Of a stretch of 64,000 bases of DNA, positions 53,265-63,266 are shown one piece after another (the first letter of the stretch is position 1; the number at the start of each line of letters is the position of its first letter). Position numbers and translations under genes: made by a program. Location: assembly GCF_900182655.1 (NCBI RefSeq), contig NZ_FXTC01000004.1:1-64000 (forward strand). The letters are read 5' to 3'. The notes under the pieces are model-generated. The model saw nothing but the letters and a program-made list of their open reading frames with translations. It ran no database searches and was not told the DNA's origin. Source of the stretch: Chryseobacterium rhizoplanae (GTDB lineage Bacteria > Bacteroidota > Bacteroidia > Flavobacteriales > Weeksellaceae).

Positions 53265-54302
53265 ATGAGTAATGTTTACGATAATATTCTTGGCCTGATA
53301 GGACACACTCCGATGGTGAAGCTAAATACTGTTACAAAAGATATTCCAGCAACCGTTTACGCCAAGTTAGAATCATATAATCCTGGACATTCTACCAAAG
53401 ACCGAATCGCACTTCATATTATAGAGAACGCAGAGAGAAAAGGCCTTTTAAAAGAAGATTCTGTAGTTGTAGAAACTACATCCGGTAATACCGGGTTTTC
53501 TATTGCGATGGTATGTATCATTAAGGGATATAAATGTATTCTTGCAGTAAGTGATAAAACAAAACCTGAGAAAATTGCTTATCTGAAAGCATTGGGTGCT
53601 ACGGTGTATATATGCCCAGCCAATGTACCGGCAGATGATCCGAGATCATACTATGAAGTTGCTAAAAGAATCGCTCAGGAAACGCCTAATTCTATTTACA
53701 TCAATCAATATTTTAACGAGCTGAATATTGATGCGCACTATCAGACTACAGGTCCCGAGATCTGGGAACAGACGGAAGGTAAGATCACTCACCTTTTCGC
53801 CTGCACCGGAACCGGAGGTACGCTATCGGGTTCAGCAAAGTTTTTGAAAGAGAAAAACCCGAATATCAAGATTATCGGAGTAGATGCGGATGGCTCTATA
53901 CTAAAAAGCTATCACGAAACAGGGGAAATTCACAAAGAAGATGTACATCCTTATCAGATTGAAGGAATGGGTAAAAACCTGATCCCTGCTGCCCTGCTTT
54001 TCGACAAGGTGGATGAGTTTGTAAGGGTAAATGATGAAATGTCCGCGTACAGAACCCGCGAAATTGCTTTGAAAGAAGCCATTATGGGGGGGTATACTAC
54101 CGGAGCTGTAACACAGGGATTGATGCAGTATGCACAGTCTCATGAGCTTACAGAAAATGACTTGGTTGTTTTAATATATCCTGACCACGGTTCAAGATAC
54201 ATCACTAAAGTTTACAGTGATCAATGGATGGCCGAACAGGGATTTGTCAACAACTGTGTTCACAATTATGACGAAGTTTTCAAAACGGAGTTTATCAAAT
54301 AA
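53265..54302 (+). CDS. PLP-dependent cysteine synthase-family enzyme, probable cysteate synthase
   Basis: A 345-residue fold-type II PLP enzyme. Lys45 (PGHSTKDRIA) is the PLP lysine; TTSGNTGFS binds the substrate carboxylate; CTGTGGTLSGSAKF binds the PLP phosphate. By sequence alone it is like CysK/CysM. Its tight pairing with an alpha-oxoamine synthase is the arrangement of Bacteroidota sulfonolipid loci, where the CysK-like enzyme joins O-phosphoserine and sulfite to L-cysteate. I therefore favour cysteate synthase; plain cysteine synthase is the alternative. Confidence 0.8.
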   Translation: MSNVYDNILGLIGHTPMVKLNTVTKDIPATVYAKLESYNPGHSTKDRIALHIIENAERKGLLKEDSVVVETTSGNTGFSIAMVCIIKGYKCILAVSDKTKPEKIAYLKALGATVYICPANVPADDPRSYYEVAKRIAQETPNSIYINQYFNELNIDAHYQTTGPEIWEQTEGKITHLFACTGTGGTLSGSAKFLKEKNPNIKIIGVDADGSILKSYHETGEIHKEDVHPYQIEGMGKNLIPAALLFDKVDEFVRVNDEMSAYRTREIALKEAIMGGYTTGAVTQGLMQYAQSHELTENDLVVLIYPDHGSRYITKVYSDQWMAEQGFVNNCVHNYDEVFKTEFIK

Positions 54303-54328
54303 GAACGAATAAAATCACGATACAAATA

Positions 54329-54368
54329 AATAAAGCCTTTTGCGTATTCAGACAAAAAAGGCTTTATT
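54329..54368 (+). promoter_or_regulatory. 13-bp intercistronic hairpin
   Basis: AATAAAGCCTTTT (54329-54341) pairs perfectly with AAAAGGCTTTATT (54356-54368). No T tract follows; the hairpin ends 19 bases before the acyltransferase ATG and is bracketed by ACGATACAA copies. It may partially terminate or protect the mRNA, adjusting the ratio of the two enzymes. Confidence 0.6.
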
Positions 54369-54387
54369 ACTTAAAAATTACGATACA

Positions 54388-55662
54388 ATGTTGGATATTT
54401 TTGAAAGGATAAAAGAAAATCCAGGACCACTTGGACAATTTGCAGATTATGGTGAAGGCTATTTTATTTTCCCGAGATTAGAGGGACCCATCGGCCCTAG
54501 AATGCAGTTTCAGGGGAGAGAAGTAATTTTCTGGAGTGCCAATGACTATTTAGGATTGTGTAATCATCCTGAAGTAATAGAAGCGGATGCAAAAGCGGCT
54601 GCAGAATATGGAATGTTCTATCCAATGGGAGCAAGAGCAATGTCTGGAGAAACAGATCAGCACCTTCAGCTGGAAAGAGAATTGGCAGACTTTGTAAAAA
54701 AAGAATCAGCATACTTATTGAACTTCGGTTACCAGGGAATGGTTTCTACCATTGATGCTTTGGTGAGCAGAAATGATGTAATTGTTTATGATATGGATTC
54801 TCATGCCTGCATCGTAGATGGGGTAAGACTTCATTCCGGGAAGAGATTTACCTATAAGCACAACGATATGGCAAGTCTGGAGAAAAACCTTCAGAGAGCA
54901 ACTAAAGTAGCTGAAGAAACAGGAGGTGGTATTCTTGTGATTACAGAAGGTGTTTTCGGGATGAGAGGCCAGCAGGGGAAAATCAAAGAAATCTGCGATC
55001 TTAAATCTAAATATCAGTTCAGATTATTGGTAGATGATGCCCATGGTTTCGGGACACTTGGTAAAACAGGTGCCGGTGTAGGTGAAGAACAGGACTGTAA
55101 TGATCAGATTGATGTATACTTCTCTACGTTTGCTAAATCAATGGCTGGTTTCGGAGCATTCCTTGCGGGTGACAAAGAAATCATCAGATATCTGAAATTC
55201 AACCTTAGATCACAAATCTTTGCAAAATCTCTTACAATGCCAATGGTAATCGGAGGATTAAAAAGATTGGAGCTGTTGAGATCAAAACCTGAGATCAAAG
55301 CTAAACTTTGGGAGAATGTTTACAAACTACAGAACGGGCTTAAAGAAAGAGGATTCAATATTGGAGATACCAACACTTGTGTAACTCCGGTCATGATGCA
55401 GGGAACTCCGGTAGAAGCTACTCTATTGGTAAAAGATTTAAGAGAGAAATACGGTATCTTCACATCTGTGGTAGTATATCCGGTAATTCCAAAGGGAATG
55501 ATTCTTTTAAGATTAATTCCTACCGCTTCCCATACGGATGCAGAGATTAATGAAACTCTGGCTGCATTTGAAGCAATTCATGATAAACTAGTAAGTGGTT
55601 ACTATAAAGAGCAGGAACAAAAATTACTGCAGGAACAAGGATTAAGTTTTAAACCGATTTAA
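54388..55662 (+). CDS. Alpha-oxoamine synthase, probable cysteate acyltransferase
   Basis: About 424 residues from ATG 54388 (the frame is open from 54340 through the hairpin). A fold-type I PLP enzyme of the KBL/BioF/serine palmitoyltransferase family: SANDYLGLCNHPEV, GARAMSGETDQHLQLE, DDAHGFGTLGKTGAG and Lys250 in FSTFAKSMAGFGAF. Close homologues in Flavobacterium, Alistipes and Chryseobacterium condense cysteate with an acyl thioester to 3-ketocapnine, the sulfonolipid precursor. The upstream cysteate synthase-like gene supports this; a plain serine palmitoyltransferase is less likely. A terminator follows directly. Confidence 0.85.
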   Translation: MLDIFERIKENPGPLGQFADYGEGYFIFPRLEGPIGPRMQFQGREVIFWSANDYLGLCNHPEVIEADAKAAAEYGMFYPMGARAMSGETDQHLQLERELADFVKKESAYLLNFGYQGMVSTIDALVSRNDVIVYDMDSHACIVDGVRLHSGKRFTYKHNDMASLEKNLQRATKVAEETGGGILVITEGVFGMRGQQGKIKEICDLKSKYQFRLLVDDAHGFGTLGKTGAGVGEEQDCNDQIDVYFSTFAKSMAGFGAFLAGDKEIIRYLKFNLRSQIFAKSLTMPMVIGGLKRLELLRSKPEIKAKLWENVYKLQNGLKERGFNIGDTNTCVTPVMMQGTPVEATLLVKDLREKYGIFTSVVVYPVIPKGMILLRLIPTASHTDAEINETLAAFEAIHDKLVSGYYKEQEQKLLQEQGLSFKPI

Positions 55663-55675
55663 TTTAAAAATAAAA

Positions 55676-55708
55676 AAACCACTGATTGATTCAGTGGTTT
55701 TTTATTTA
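55676..55708 (+). terminator. Rho-independent terminator of the sulfonolipid pair
   Basis: AAACCACTGA (55676-55685) pairs with TCAGTGGTTT (55691-55700), followed by TTTATTT. Confidence 0.9.
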
Positions 55709-55725
55709 AATACCGATAACAATAC

Positions 55726-56604
55726 ATGAAACTTAAAGGTTACGCATTGGGGATTCTATCAGCTGTTTCCTATGGACTGATTCCGATTTTTATTCTGCCT
55801 ATCAAGCAGGCACATTTTTCATTGGACATTACCCTGTTCTATAGATTTTTCTTTTCAGCCTTAATGGTTGGAGGATATTTGCTGTATTCCAAAGAAAGTT
55901 TTAAAATCAATAGAAAAGAAGCGTTAATCCTGGCCATACTTGGAGTCTGCTATGCTCTTTCTTCGGAGTTTTTGTTTTTAGGGTATGATTTTCTTACTGC
56001 CGGAATTGCTTCTACTGTTTTATTTATTTATCCGGTTATCGTAGCCTTGATTATGTTTTTCTTTTACAAGGAGAAGCTTACCAGGTTATCCGTTGTTTCT
56101 TTGCTTCTTGCTTTCACCGGAGTTATTGTGTTATGTCTGAAAGGTAACGGATTGGAAATTAATTTTACAGGATTGGGAATTGTAATGCTCAGCTCATTAT
56201 TCTATGCGTTGTATATGGTTATTGTGAACAAATCGAATATGAAGGTTTCCGGATTTAAGCTTACTTTCTACTCTATGCTTTTCACATCCACGTTCTTTAT
56301 GACCAAAGCTGTGGCGGCTAATGAGTCGTTCGCTATTCCTTCAGCAGAAATATTTTTTAACTTTCTTATTTTTGCATTCCTTACTACAGTGATCTCCAGC
56401 CTTTGTCTTGTGTATGCAATCAAATATATCGGATCTACTCCTGTATCTATTCTAGGTGCTCTTGAACCGGTAGTTGCTGTACTGATCAGTGTACTGATGT
56501 TCCATGAAAAGTTTACCAGCAACTTACTGATCGGAATTACCCTTATTTTGATGGGCGTTACTTTGAATGTCATTACAGACCGTAAAAATATGAATCATGC
56601 ATAA
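55726..56604 (+). CDS. EamA/DMT-family transporter
   Basis: A 292-residue integral membrane protein with ten hydrophobic segments in two EamA repeats (first ending FIYPVIVALIMFFFYKEKLT, second LGALEPVVAVLISVLMFHEKFT). It is related to, but not a close copy of, the EamA gene at 16277. Substrate unknown. It starts 17 bases after the terminator of the sulfonolipid pair and probably has its own weak promoter. Confidence 0.9.
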   Translation: MKLKGYALGILSAVSYGLIPIFILPIKQAHFSLDITLFYRFFFSALMVGGYLLYSKESFKINRKEALILAILGVCYALSSEFLFLGYDFLTAGIASTVLFIYPVIVALIMFFFYKEKLTRLSVVSLLLAFTGVIVLCLKGNGLEINFTGLGIVMLSSLFYALYMVIVNKSNMKVSGFKLTFYSMLFTSTFFMTKAVAANESFAIPSAEIFFNFLIFAFLTTVISSLCLVYAIKYIGSTPVSILGALEPVVAVLISVLMFHEKFTSNLLIGITLILMGVTLNVITDRKNMNHA

Positions 56605-56825
56605 TGATAGGCTTGTTTAGGTCTTCTTTAATAATATTTTACGATACAAATAAGATCGGTTTTATTGATCAAAAAAGAACTCATTCGTTTCCTTTATCTG
56701 ATTTGAAAAATATTAAAAAATAAAGCTGTCTCTCTGGCATAAAAAAATTTATCTGACTATATTGCAATGGTCTATTGATAGGCATTTCCTCCTATAACAG
56801 ATCAATGCATTTAGTTTAAAAGCCG

Positions 56826-57587
56826 ATGAAAGAATTACAAAAACTCACGAAAGATCAACTATATAAAAGGCTCAAAGAAAAATCCGAAAATCTATATACC
56901 ATCGCTCACGAAGCTCTGGAAAATAATTTCTTCAATGAAAGCTCTTTAGATGAAGAAAGTCTTGCCGAGTTTCTTGAAATGCTGGATGATGAAACAGCAG
57001 AAAAAATAAAAGATGCTTCACTTCACATTAATAATGAAGATGACGCTCCCGGGATTGTCCTTATAGAAAACGAAAACACTATTTCTCTTGAACTTGTTAC
57101 CGAAGAAGATGAAGGTTATAAAATCATTTTCATAGAAGATGATATTCATTTATCCAAAACCCTTTTTGTTGAAGACTTTATCGTCCTCATTGCAACAGGT
57201 AATATACAGGCAGAAAATATCATCATCAACGGTTCACTTTACTGTGCAGGAAATGTTACCAGCAAAGTATTATTCGGAGCATCAGGCAATGATAATGAAA
57301 CGTATATCGGTGGAAGTATTATGACCTCTCTGATTGCAGAAAACGGACATTATACTGTTGCTGAGGGAAATATATATTCCAGATATTTAATTAGTTTTCA
57401 TAATGAAATAACAGGAAAAACAGGAAAATTCATCGAGAATATCAGCCTGGAAAAACCTAGTGAAATTGGATTACTGAACCCCGAAATCCTGGACGAGGAC
57501 GGATACTTTGATGAAGATTCTTTTTTAAACTTTATTGACAACAATCCTCCGGATACCTTATTTGTTAAACCGACTAACTTATTTTGA
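56826..57587 (+). CDS. Unrecognised acidic protein with beta-helix-like core
   Basis: A 253-residue protein that I do not recognise. The N-terminal ~70 residues are helical and acidic. Residues ~120-195 (DFIVLIATGNIQAENIIINGSLYCAGNVTSKVLFGASGN...IGGSIMTSLIAENGHY...GNIYSRYL) show short hydrophobic turns spaced like the rungs of a right- or left-handed beta-helix, as in polymer-forming bactofilins. The rest is Asp/Glu-rich. No signal peptide or membrane segment is seen. It stands alone in AT-rich sequence, upstream of a radical SAM gene. Confidence 0.6.
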   Translation: MKELQKLTKDQLYKRLKEKSENLYTIAHEALENNFFNESSLDEESLAEFLEMLDDETAEKIKDASLHINNEDDAPGIVLIENENTISLELVTEEDEGYKIIFIEDDIHLSKTLFVEDFIVLIATGNIQAENIIINGSLYCAGNVTSKVLFGASGNDNETYIGGSIMTSLIAENGHYTVAEGNIYSRYLISFHNEITGKTGKFIENISLEKPSEIGLLNPEILDEDGYFDEDSFLNFIDNNPPDTLFVKPTNLF

Positions 57588-57765
57588 TACATCAACTATC
57601 CTAACATCATCATTCTGCAGGAGTAACTACTATTCACAATTGCTGCAGAAATGATAAAATGATTAAATCCCCATTGGAGCAGATTTTCAGAAACCAAAGT
57701 GCTAAAGACTTTTCTTCACTGTTTATAATCAGGAGAAAAAATTTTTTTCTGAAAAAACTTTAGAA

Positions 57766-57773
57766 TAACTTTG
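57766..57773 (+). promoter_or_regulatory. -7 element of the radical SAM gene
   Basis: TAACTTTG matches TAnnTTTG, 13 bases before the TTG start at 57787, implying a leader of only about 6 bases. No clear TTG lies upstream at the right spacing. Confidence 0.5.
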
Positions 57774-57786
57774 CAAAAAATTTCTG

Positions 57787-59976
57787 TTGAAAGACCTGCT
57801 TCTTATTACTCCGCCTTTTACCCAACTTAATACTCCTTATCCTGCAACGGCTTATATTAAAGGATTTTTAAATACCAAAAATATTTCCGCTTATCAGATA
57901 GATTTGGGGATTGATGTTATTTTGGAATTATTCTCAAAAGACGGAATTCAGAAAGTTTTCAGCAAAAAAATTGATCTTCAGAATATCTCTGAAAATTCTC
58001 AGAGAATCTTTGCCTTAAGAGAAGAATATATCAAAACCATAGATCAGGTAATTCTGTTTTTACAGGACAAAACGCCCACATTGGCAAGACAGATCTGCAG
58101 TATGAATTTCCTTCCCGAAGCTTCCCGTTTCAACCAGCTGGATGATATGGAATTTGCTTTTGGAAATATGGGTCTTCAGGATAAAGCCAAACACCTGGCA
58201 ACCTTATACTTAGAAGACATATCAGATTATATTGTTGAAAATATCGACTCCGATTTTGGTTTCAGCAGATATGCGGAACGTTTGGGGAAAAGTGCCAATT
58301 CTTTTGATGAATTATATTCAAAATTATCTGGTGATCTAACATTTATTGATGAATTTACATTAAAAATTCTTCGTGAAAAAATAGAAATGGTTCAGCCGAA
58401 ACTGGTTTGTTTTTCAATCCCTTTTCCCGGCAATCTGTATTCTGCTTTCAAATGTGCGCAATGGATCAAAAAAAATCATCCCCACATCAAAATTGCGATG
58501 GGCGGTGGTTTTCCCAATACCGAGTTAAGGGAAATTAAAGACCAGAGAGTTTTTGAATTCTTTGATTTTATTACCTTGGATGACGGTGAACTTCCTATTG
58601 AACTTCTTCACCAAAATTTAGAAATTCCCAATGAGGAAGGTGAATTTAAAAGAACTTTTCTCCTCGAAAATCAGGAAGTGGTTTATAAGAATAATTCTAA
58701 AAGACACGATTACAAACAGGCTGATATCGGTACTCCGGATTATACGGACTTAAGACTTGATCAATATATTTCCGTTATCGAAATCGCCAATCCCATGCAC
58801 AGTTTATGGAGCGACGGAAGATGGAACAAGCTCACGATGGCTCATGGATGCTATTGGGGAAAATGCACGTTTTGTGATATTTCATTAGATTACATCAAGA
58901 TCTACGAACCTATTTCTGCTAAAATTCTGGTAGACCGGATTGAAGAATTGATTAAAACAACGGGTGAAACCGGATTCCATTTTGTGGATGAAGCTGCACC
59001 ACCTGCCCTGATGAGAGAGGTTGCTCTGGAAATCCTCAGAAGAAATCTTGTCGTTACCTGGTGGACAAATATCCGTTTTGAAAAAAGCTTTACCCGTGAT
59101 TTATGCTATCTTCTGAAACTTTCAGGATGTGTTGCTGTTTCCGGAGGGCTTGAAGTGGCCAGTGACCGATTGTTAAAATTAATCGACAAAGGAGTTTCTG
59201 TGGAACAGGTTGCCAATGTAACAAGAAATTTTACAGAAGCCGGAATTATGGTACATGCTTATCTGATGTATGGCTACCCTACCCAAACTGTTCAGGAAAC
59301 GGTTGATTCTCTGGAAATGATTCGGCAGATGTTTGAAATGGGAATTCTTCAAAGTGGTTTCTGGCATCAGTTTGCCATGACTGCCCATTCACCTGTCGGA
59401 ATGAAGCCTGAAGATTTTGGTGTAGTTCCCGTAAAACAAGAAATTCTGTTTGCCAATAACGATATAGACTTTCAGGACAAAACCGGAATTGATCACAACA
59501 AGTTCAGCTTCGGATTAAAAAAATCTCTGTTCAATTATATGCATGGAGTAAATTTTGAACTGCCGCTTCAGGAGTGGTTTGATTTTAAAATTCCAAGAAC
59601 AACAATTCATCCGGATTATATTCACGACTGTCTTTTAGAAGATGGCCAGTTTCAATTGAAGACCAACTCCAAAGTTATCTTTCTGACCAAAAATGTAATC
59701 GCTGAGAATCGCGTAAAAAATAAAAAGAAATATTCTGGTACATATACGCTACTTACATTCCACTTAAAAACCAATATAGTGAAGGTGGAACTGGAACAGG
59801 AAAAGGCAGAATGGCTGATGAATGTATTGGGGGAAAATTCTATTGAAAACACAAAAAAACCTACTATTCAGCAACTTAAGAATCAATTTGAAGAAAAATT
59901 TGAAGATTTTGAACTATTCTGGTTTTCAAAACCGATGCAGCAATTGAAGGAAAACGGGGTGATTTTAAGTTTATAA
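57787..59976 (+). CDS. B12-binding domain radical SAM protein
   Basis: A 729-residue enzyme beginning at TTG 57787. The first ~310 residues carry a cobalamin-binding-like Rossmann region (KDLLLITPPFTQLNTPYPATAYIKGFL; KIAMGGGFPNTEL). The radical SAM barrel follows, with its iron-sulfur cysteines at C355, C360 and C363 (HGCYWGKCTFC), spacing CX4CX2C rather than the classical CX3CX2C, and GGLEVASDRLL as the GGE region. Such class B proteins methylate unactivated carbons or rearrange ligands. The substrate is unknown. No neighbour suggests it; it is transcribed alone. Confidence 0.85.
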   Translation: MKDLLLITPPFTQLNTPYPATAYIKGFLNTKNISAYQIDLGIDVILELFSKDGIQKVFSKKIDLQNISENSQRIFALREEYIKTIDQVILFLQDKTPTLARQICSMNFLPEASRFNQLDDMEFAFGNMGLQDKAKHLATLYLEDISDYIVENIDSDFGFSRYAERLGKSANSFDELYSKLSGDLTFIDEFTLKILREKIEMVQPKLVCFSIPFPGNLYSAFKCAQWIKKNHPHIKIAMGGGFPNTELREIKDQRVFEFFDFITLDDGELPIELLHQNLEIPNEEGEFKRTFLLENQEVVYKNNSKRHDYKQADIGTPDYTDLRLDQYISVIEIANPMHSLWSDGRWNKLTMAHGCYWGKCTFCDISLDYIKIYEPISAKILVDRIEELIKTTGETGFHFVDEAAPPALMREVALEILRRNLVVTWWTNIRFEKSFTRDLCYLLKLSGCVAVSGGLEVASDRLLKLIDKGVSVEQVANVTRNFTEAGIMVHAYLMYGYPTQTVQETVDSLEMIRQMFEMGILQSGFWHQFAMTAHSPVGMKPEDFGVVPVKQEILFANNDIDFQDKTGIDHNKFSFGLKKSLFNYMHGVNFELPLQEWFDFKIPRTTIHPDYIHDCLLEDGQFQLKTNSKVIFLTKNVIAENRVKNKKKYSGTYTLLTFHLKTNIVKVELEQEKAEWLMNVLGENSIENTKKPTIQQLKNQFEEKFEDFELFWFSKPMQQLKENGVILSL

Positions 59977-60099
59977 AAATTTTCAATTTTTTCTCAGGGA
60001 TTTTTAAAATTGAGAATTTTATTTGACAGGATCATAATATCTCACAAAAAACATACATCAAAATTTCTCACCATCATCGAATAAAACGGCAAAATATTC

Positions 60100-60235
60100 C
60101 CCTTCTCCGGAGGGGTGGCGAAAATTCAAAGAATTTTTGACGGGGTGGTTAGTAAAGACTAAGAGGTTTCAATAAGTTTTGGCTAAAGCCAAATGAATAT
60201 CATCTATAATAAAAAAACGGGCTAAAGCCCGTTCC
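60100..60235. repeat. Cluster of short intergenic palindromes
   Basis: In a 288-base gene-free gap: CCCCTTCTCCGGAGGGG (about 60103-60116), AAAATTC/GAATTTT around 60122-60140 followed by GACGGGGTGGTTA, TTTGGCT-AA-AGCCAAA (about 60177-60192) and AACGGGCT-AA-AGCCCGTT (60216-60233). The GGAGGGGTGGC...GACGGGGTGG arrangement is a familiar intergenic repeat in flavobacterial genomes. The last palindrome may end the radical SAM transcript. Confidence 0.65.
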
Positions 60236-60264
60236 TATTGATACAATATAAAAAATATATTTCT

Positions 60265-61083
60265 TTAATTAGGGGTTTCTTTTGAAACAGTACCCACAGA
60301 TACTTTTTCCTGAATTTTAATAAAATTTGGATCCATGATAGCCATACGTTCTGCAAGAGCCTTATAAGTTGGAAACTTCAAAATAGAAGCTCTCCCGGAC
60401 ATTTCCTTGTAAATGGTAAAAGATTTTCCACCTGCTGTTTTTAATTGCTTTGTTGTAGTAATATATCTCCCGATAAGTTTACTTTTAGCATCATAGATCT
60501 CAATATCTATGGAGGTTTTATCCATAATAGTATCATCTGAACCAAAACTTACAGGCAGATTGGTAAAATATCCTACCGGAACACCATTACTCAGGATCTC
60601 TCCTACTTTATTGACCTCAATATTCATCTTATCAATCTTTTTTCTGATGGCATAAGCATCTTTGGTCTTGGTATCCAGCTTTCTTTTCGGAACATTTGAA
60701 AAGATCTCGTCAAGGTTTTTCACATTGATCCCTTTATTATCAATGATTTTAAGGTCCTTGACCGAAGTAAAGACCGCTGACTTTTCTTCACCGGAGAATG
60801 CTGAAGGTGATGAATAATCAATTTCAATTGTTTTCTCCCGGTTATAGACTCTATTGATGCTGATATAGCTGTCGCGAACAGAATCAACGATACTTTTATC
60901 AATGAATTTTATAGTATACATCGGGGTCTCTTTCAGATCCATAAACGTATATTCGCTGGATTTGCTGGACAGTTTCGCTACCGGAATGCCATCCAGATTG
61001 ATAATTCCTCTTTTGGTCTTGATATTCTGAGCATGGAGGAAAACACCCAGAACTGTAAAGAATATGATTATGCCTCTCTTCAT
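60265..61083 (-). CDS. Exported protein of unknown function
   Basis: A 272-residue protein with a signal peptide (IIFFTVLGVFLHAQ). The mature part is lysine-rich and beta-like; two similar stretches (KRGIINLDGIPVAKLSSKSSEYTF and VNKVGEILSNGVPVGYFTNLPVSF) suggest a duplicated small fold. No known domain is evident. It is transcribed after the ATP synthase terminator on the same strand, so its link to atpDC is positional only. Confidence 0.7.
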   Translation of the reverse strand: MKRGIIIFFTVLGVFLHAQNIKTKRGIINLDGIPVAKLSSKSSEYTFMDLKETPMYTIKFIDKSIVDSVRDSYISINRVYNREKTIEIDYSSPSAFSGEEKSAVFTSVKDLKIIDNKGINVKNLDEIFSNVPKRKLDTKTKDAYAIRKKIDKMNIEVNKVGEILSNGVPVGYFTNLPVSFGSDDTIMDKTSIDIEIYDAKSKLIGRYITTTKQLKTAGGKSFTIYKEMSGRASILKFPTYKALAERMAIMDPNFIKIQEKVSVGTVSKETPN

Positions 61084-61101
61084 ACAATCAGACTTTTACA
61101 A

Positions 61102-61131
61102 ATAAAAAAAGTGTAACACAAAGTTACACTT
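61102..61131 (-). terminator. Terminator of the atpD-atpC unit
   Basis: AAGTGTAAC (61109-61117) pairs with GTTACACTT (61123-61131). The A-run at 61102-61108 reads as a T tract on the minus strand, about 30 bases past atpC. Confidence 0.85.
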
Positions 61132-61161
61132 TCTTGAAAATATATTTAGCTTTTCATTTAA

Positions 61162-61443
61162 TTATTCACAAAGGATAATTCCTTTATCATGATTAAATTC
61201 TACAACACCGCTTTTGATAGCATAAGCAAAAACAGAGTCTTTTCCAGCTTCTTTGGTAAAGTTTTTAGCAAAAGCCTCATCAATAGATTTAGCAAAAAGC
61301 TTTACATTACCTCCGACTAAAGAAGAAACAATTCCTGCGTGGTTTTTCATGATGTGAAATTCACCATTTTTTCCAGGCAACAATACTGAGTCTACTTCTC
61401 CTTCAAAAACTACGTATTCTGGTGTTAAAATTTTTATATTCAT
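61162..61443 (-). CDS. atpC: ATP synthase F1 epsilon subunit
   Basis: A 93-residue protein, shorter than the E. coli subunit because the C-terminal helical hairpin is missing, as in other Bacteroidota. The beta-sandwich is clear (MNIKILTPEYVVFEGEVDSVLLPGKNGEFHIMKNHAGIVSSL). It links the F1 head to the c-ring. It follows atpD by 98 bases containing GATTAAAA repeats. Loss of the C-terminal helices removes the inhibitory arm known from other bacteria. Confidence 0.93.
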   Translation of the reverse strand: MNIKILTPEYVVFEGEVDSVLLPGKNGEFHIMKNHAGIVSSLVGGNVKLFAKSIDEAFAKNFTKEAGKDSVFAYAIKSGVVEFNHDKGIILCE

Positions 61444-61541
61444 TTAATTTAGATTAAAAGATTAAAAGATTGAAGATTAAAAGATTTTTGACAAACATTA
61501 TATGTCTCTCATCTCATGTCTAAAAATCTTATGTCTAATTA

Positions 61542-63086
<1,545 letters not shown>

Positions 63087-63217
63087 TCATAAACCCGCAA
63101 TTGGTAAAAAAAAGATTTTTATCATGCTTTTGAGAATAGATTATTTTAGTATTATACGGATAAAACCATGAAGTAGTGCTGCAATAGTAAGGTTATAGGT
63201 ATTACGCCATTGTTATA

Positions 63218-63248
63218 TTGATACATTGGCACATTATTTCTATATTTG
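63218..63248 (+). promoter_or_regulatory. Promoter of ribF
   Basis: TTG (63218-63220), 20 bases, and TATATTTG (63241-63248) match the Bacteroidota promoter; the leader to TTG 63267 is about 10 bases. Confidence 0.7.
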
Positions 63249-63266
63249 CAGTCAAATTTTTCCGTT

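Noticed and set aside
53265-54302. Ordinary cysK/cysM annotation
   Set aside because: Possible by sequence, but the adjoining alpha-oxoamine synthase makes cysteate synthase the better reading; kept as an alternative.
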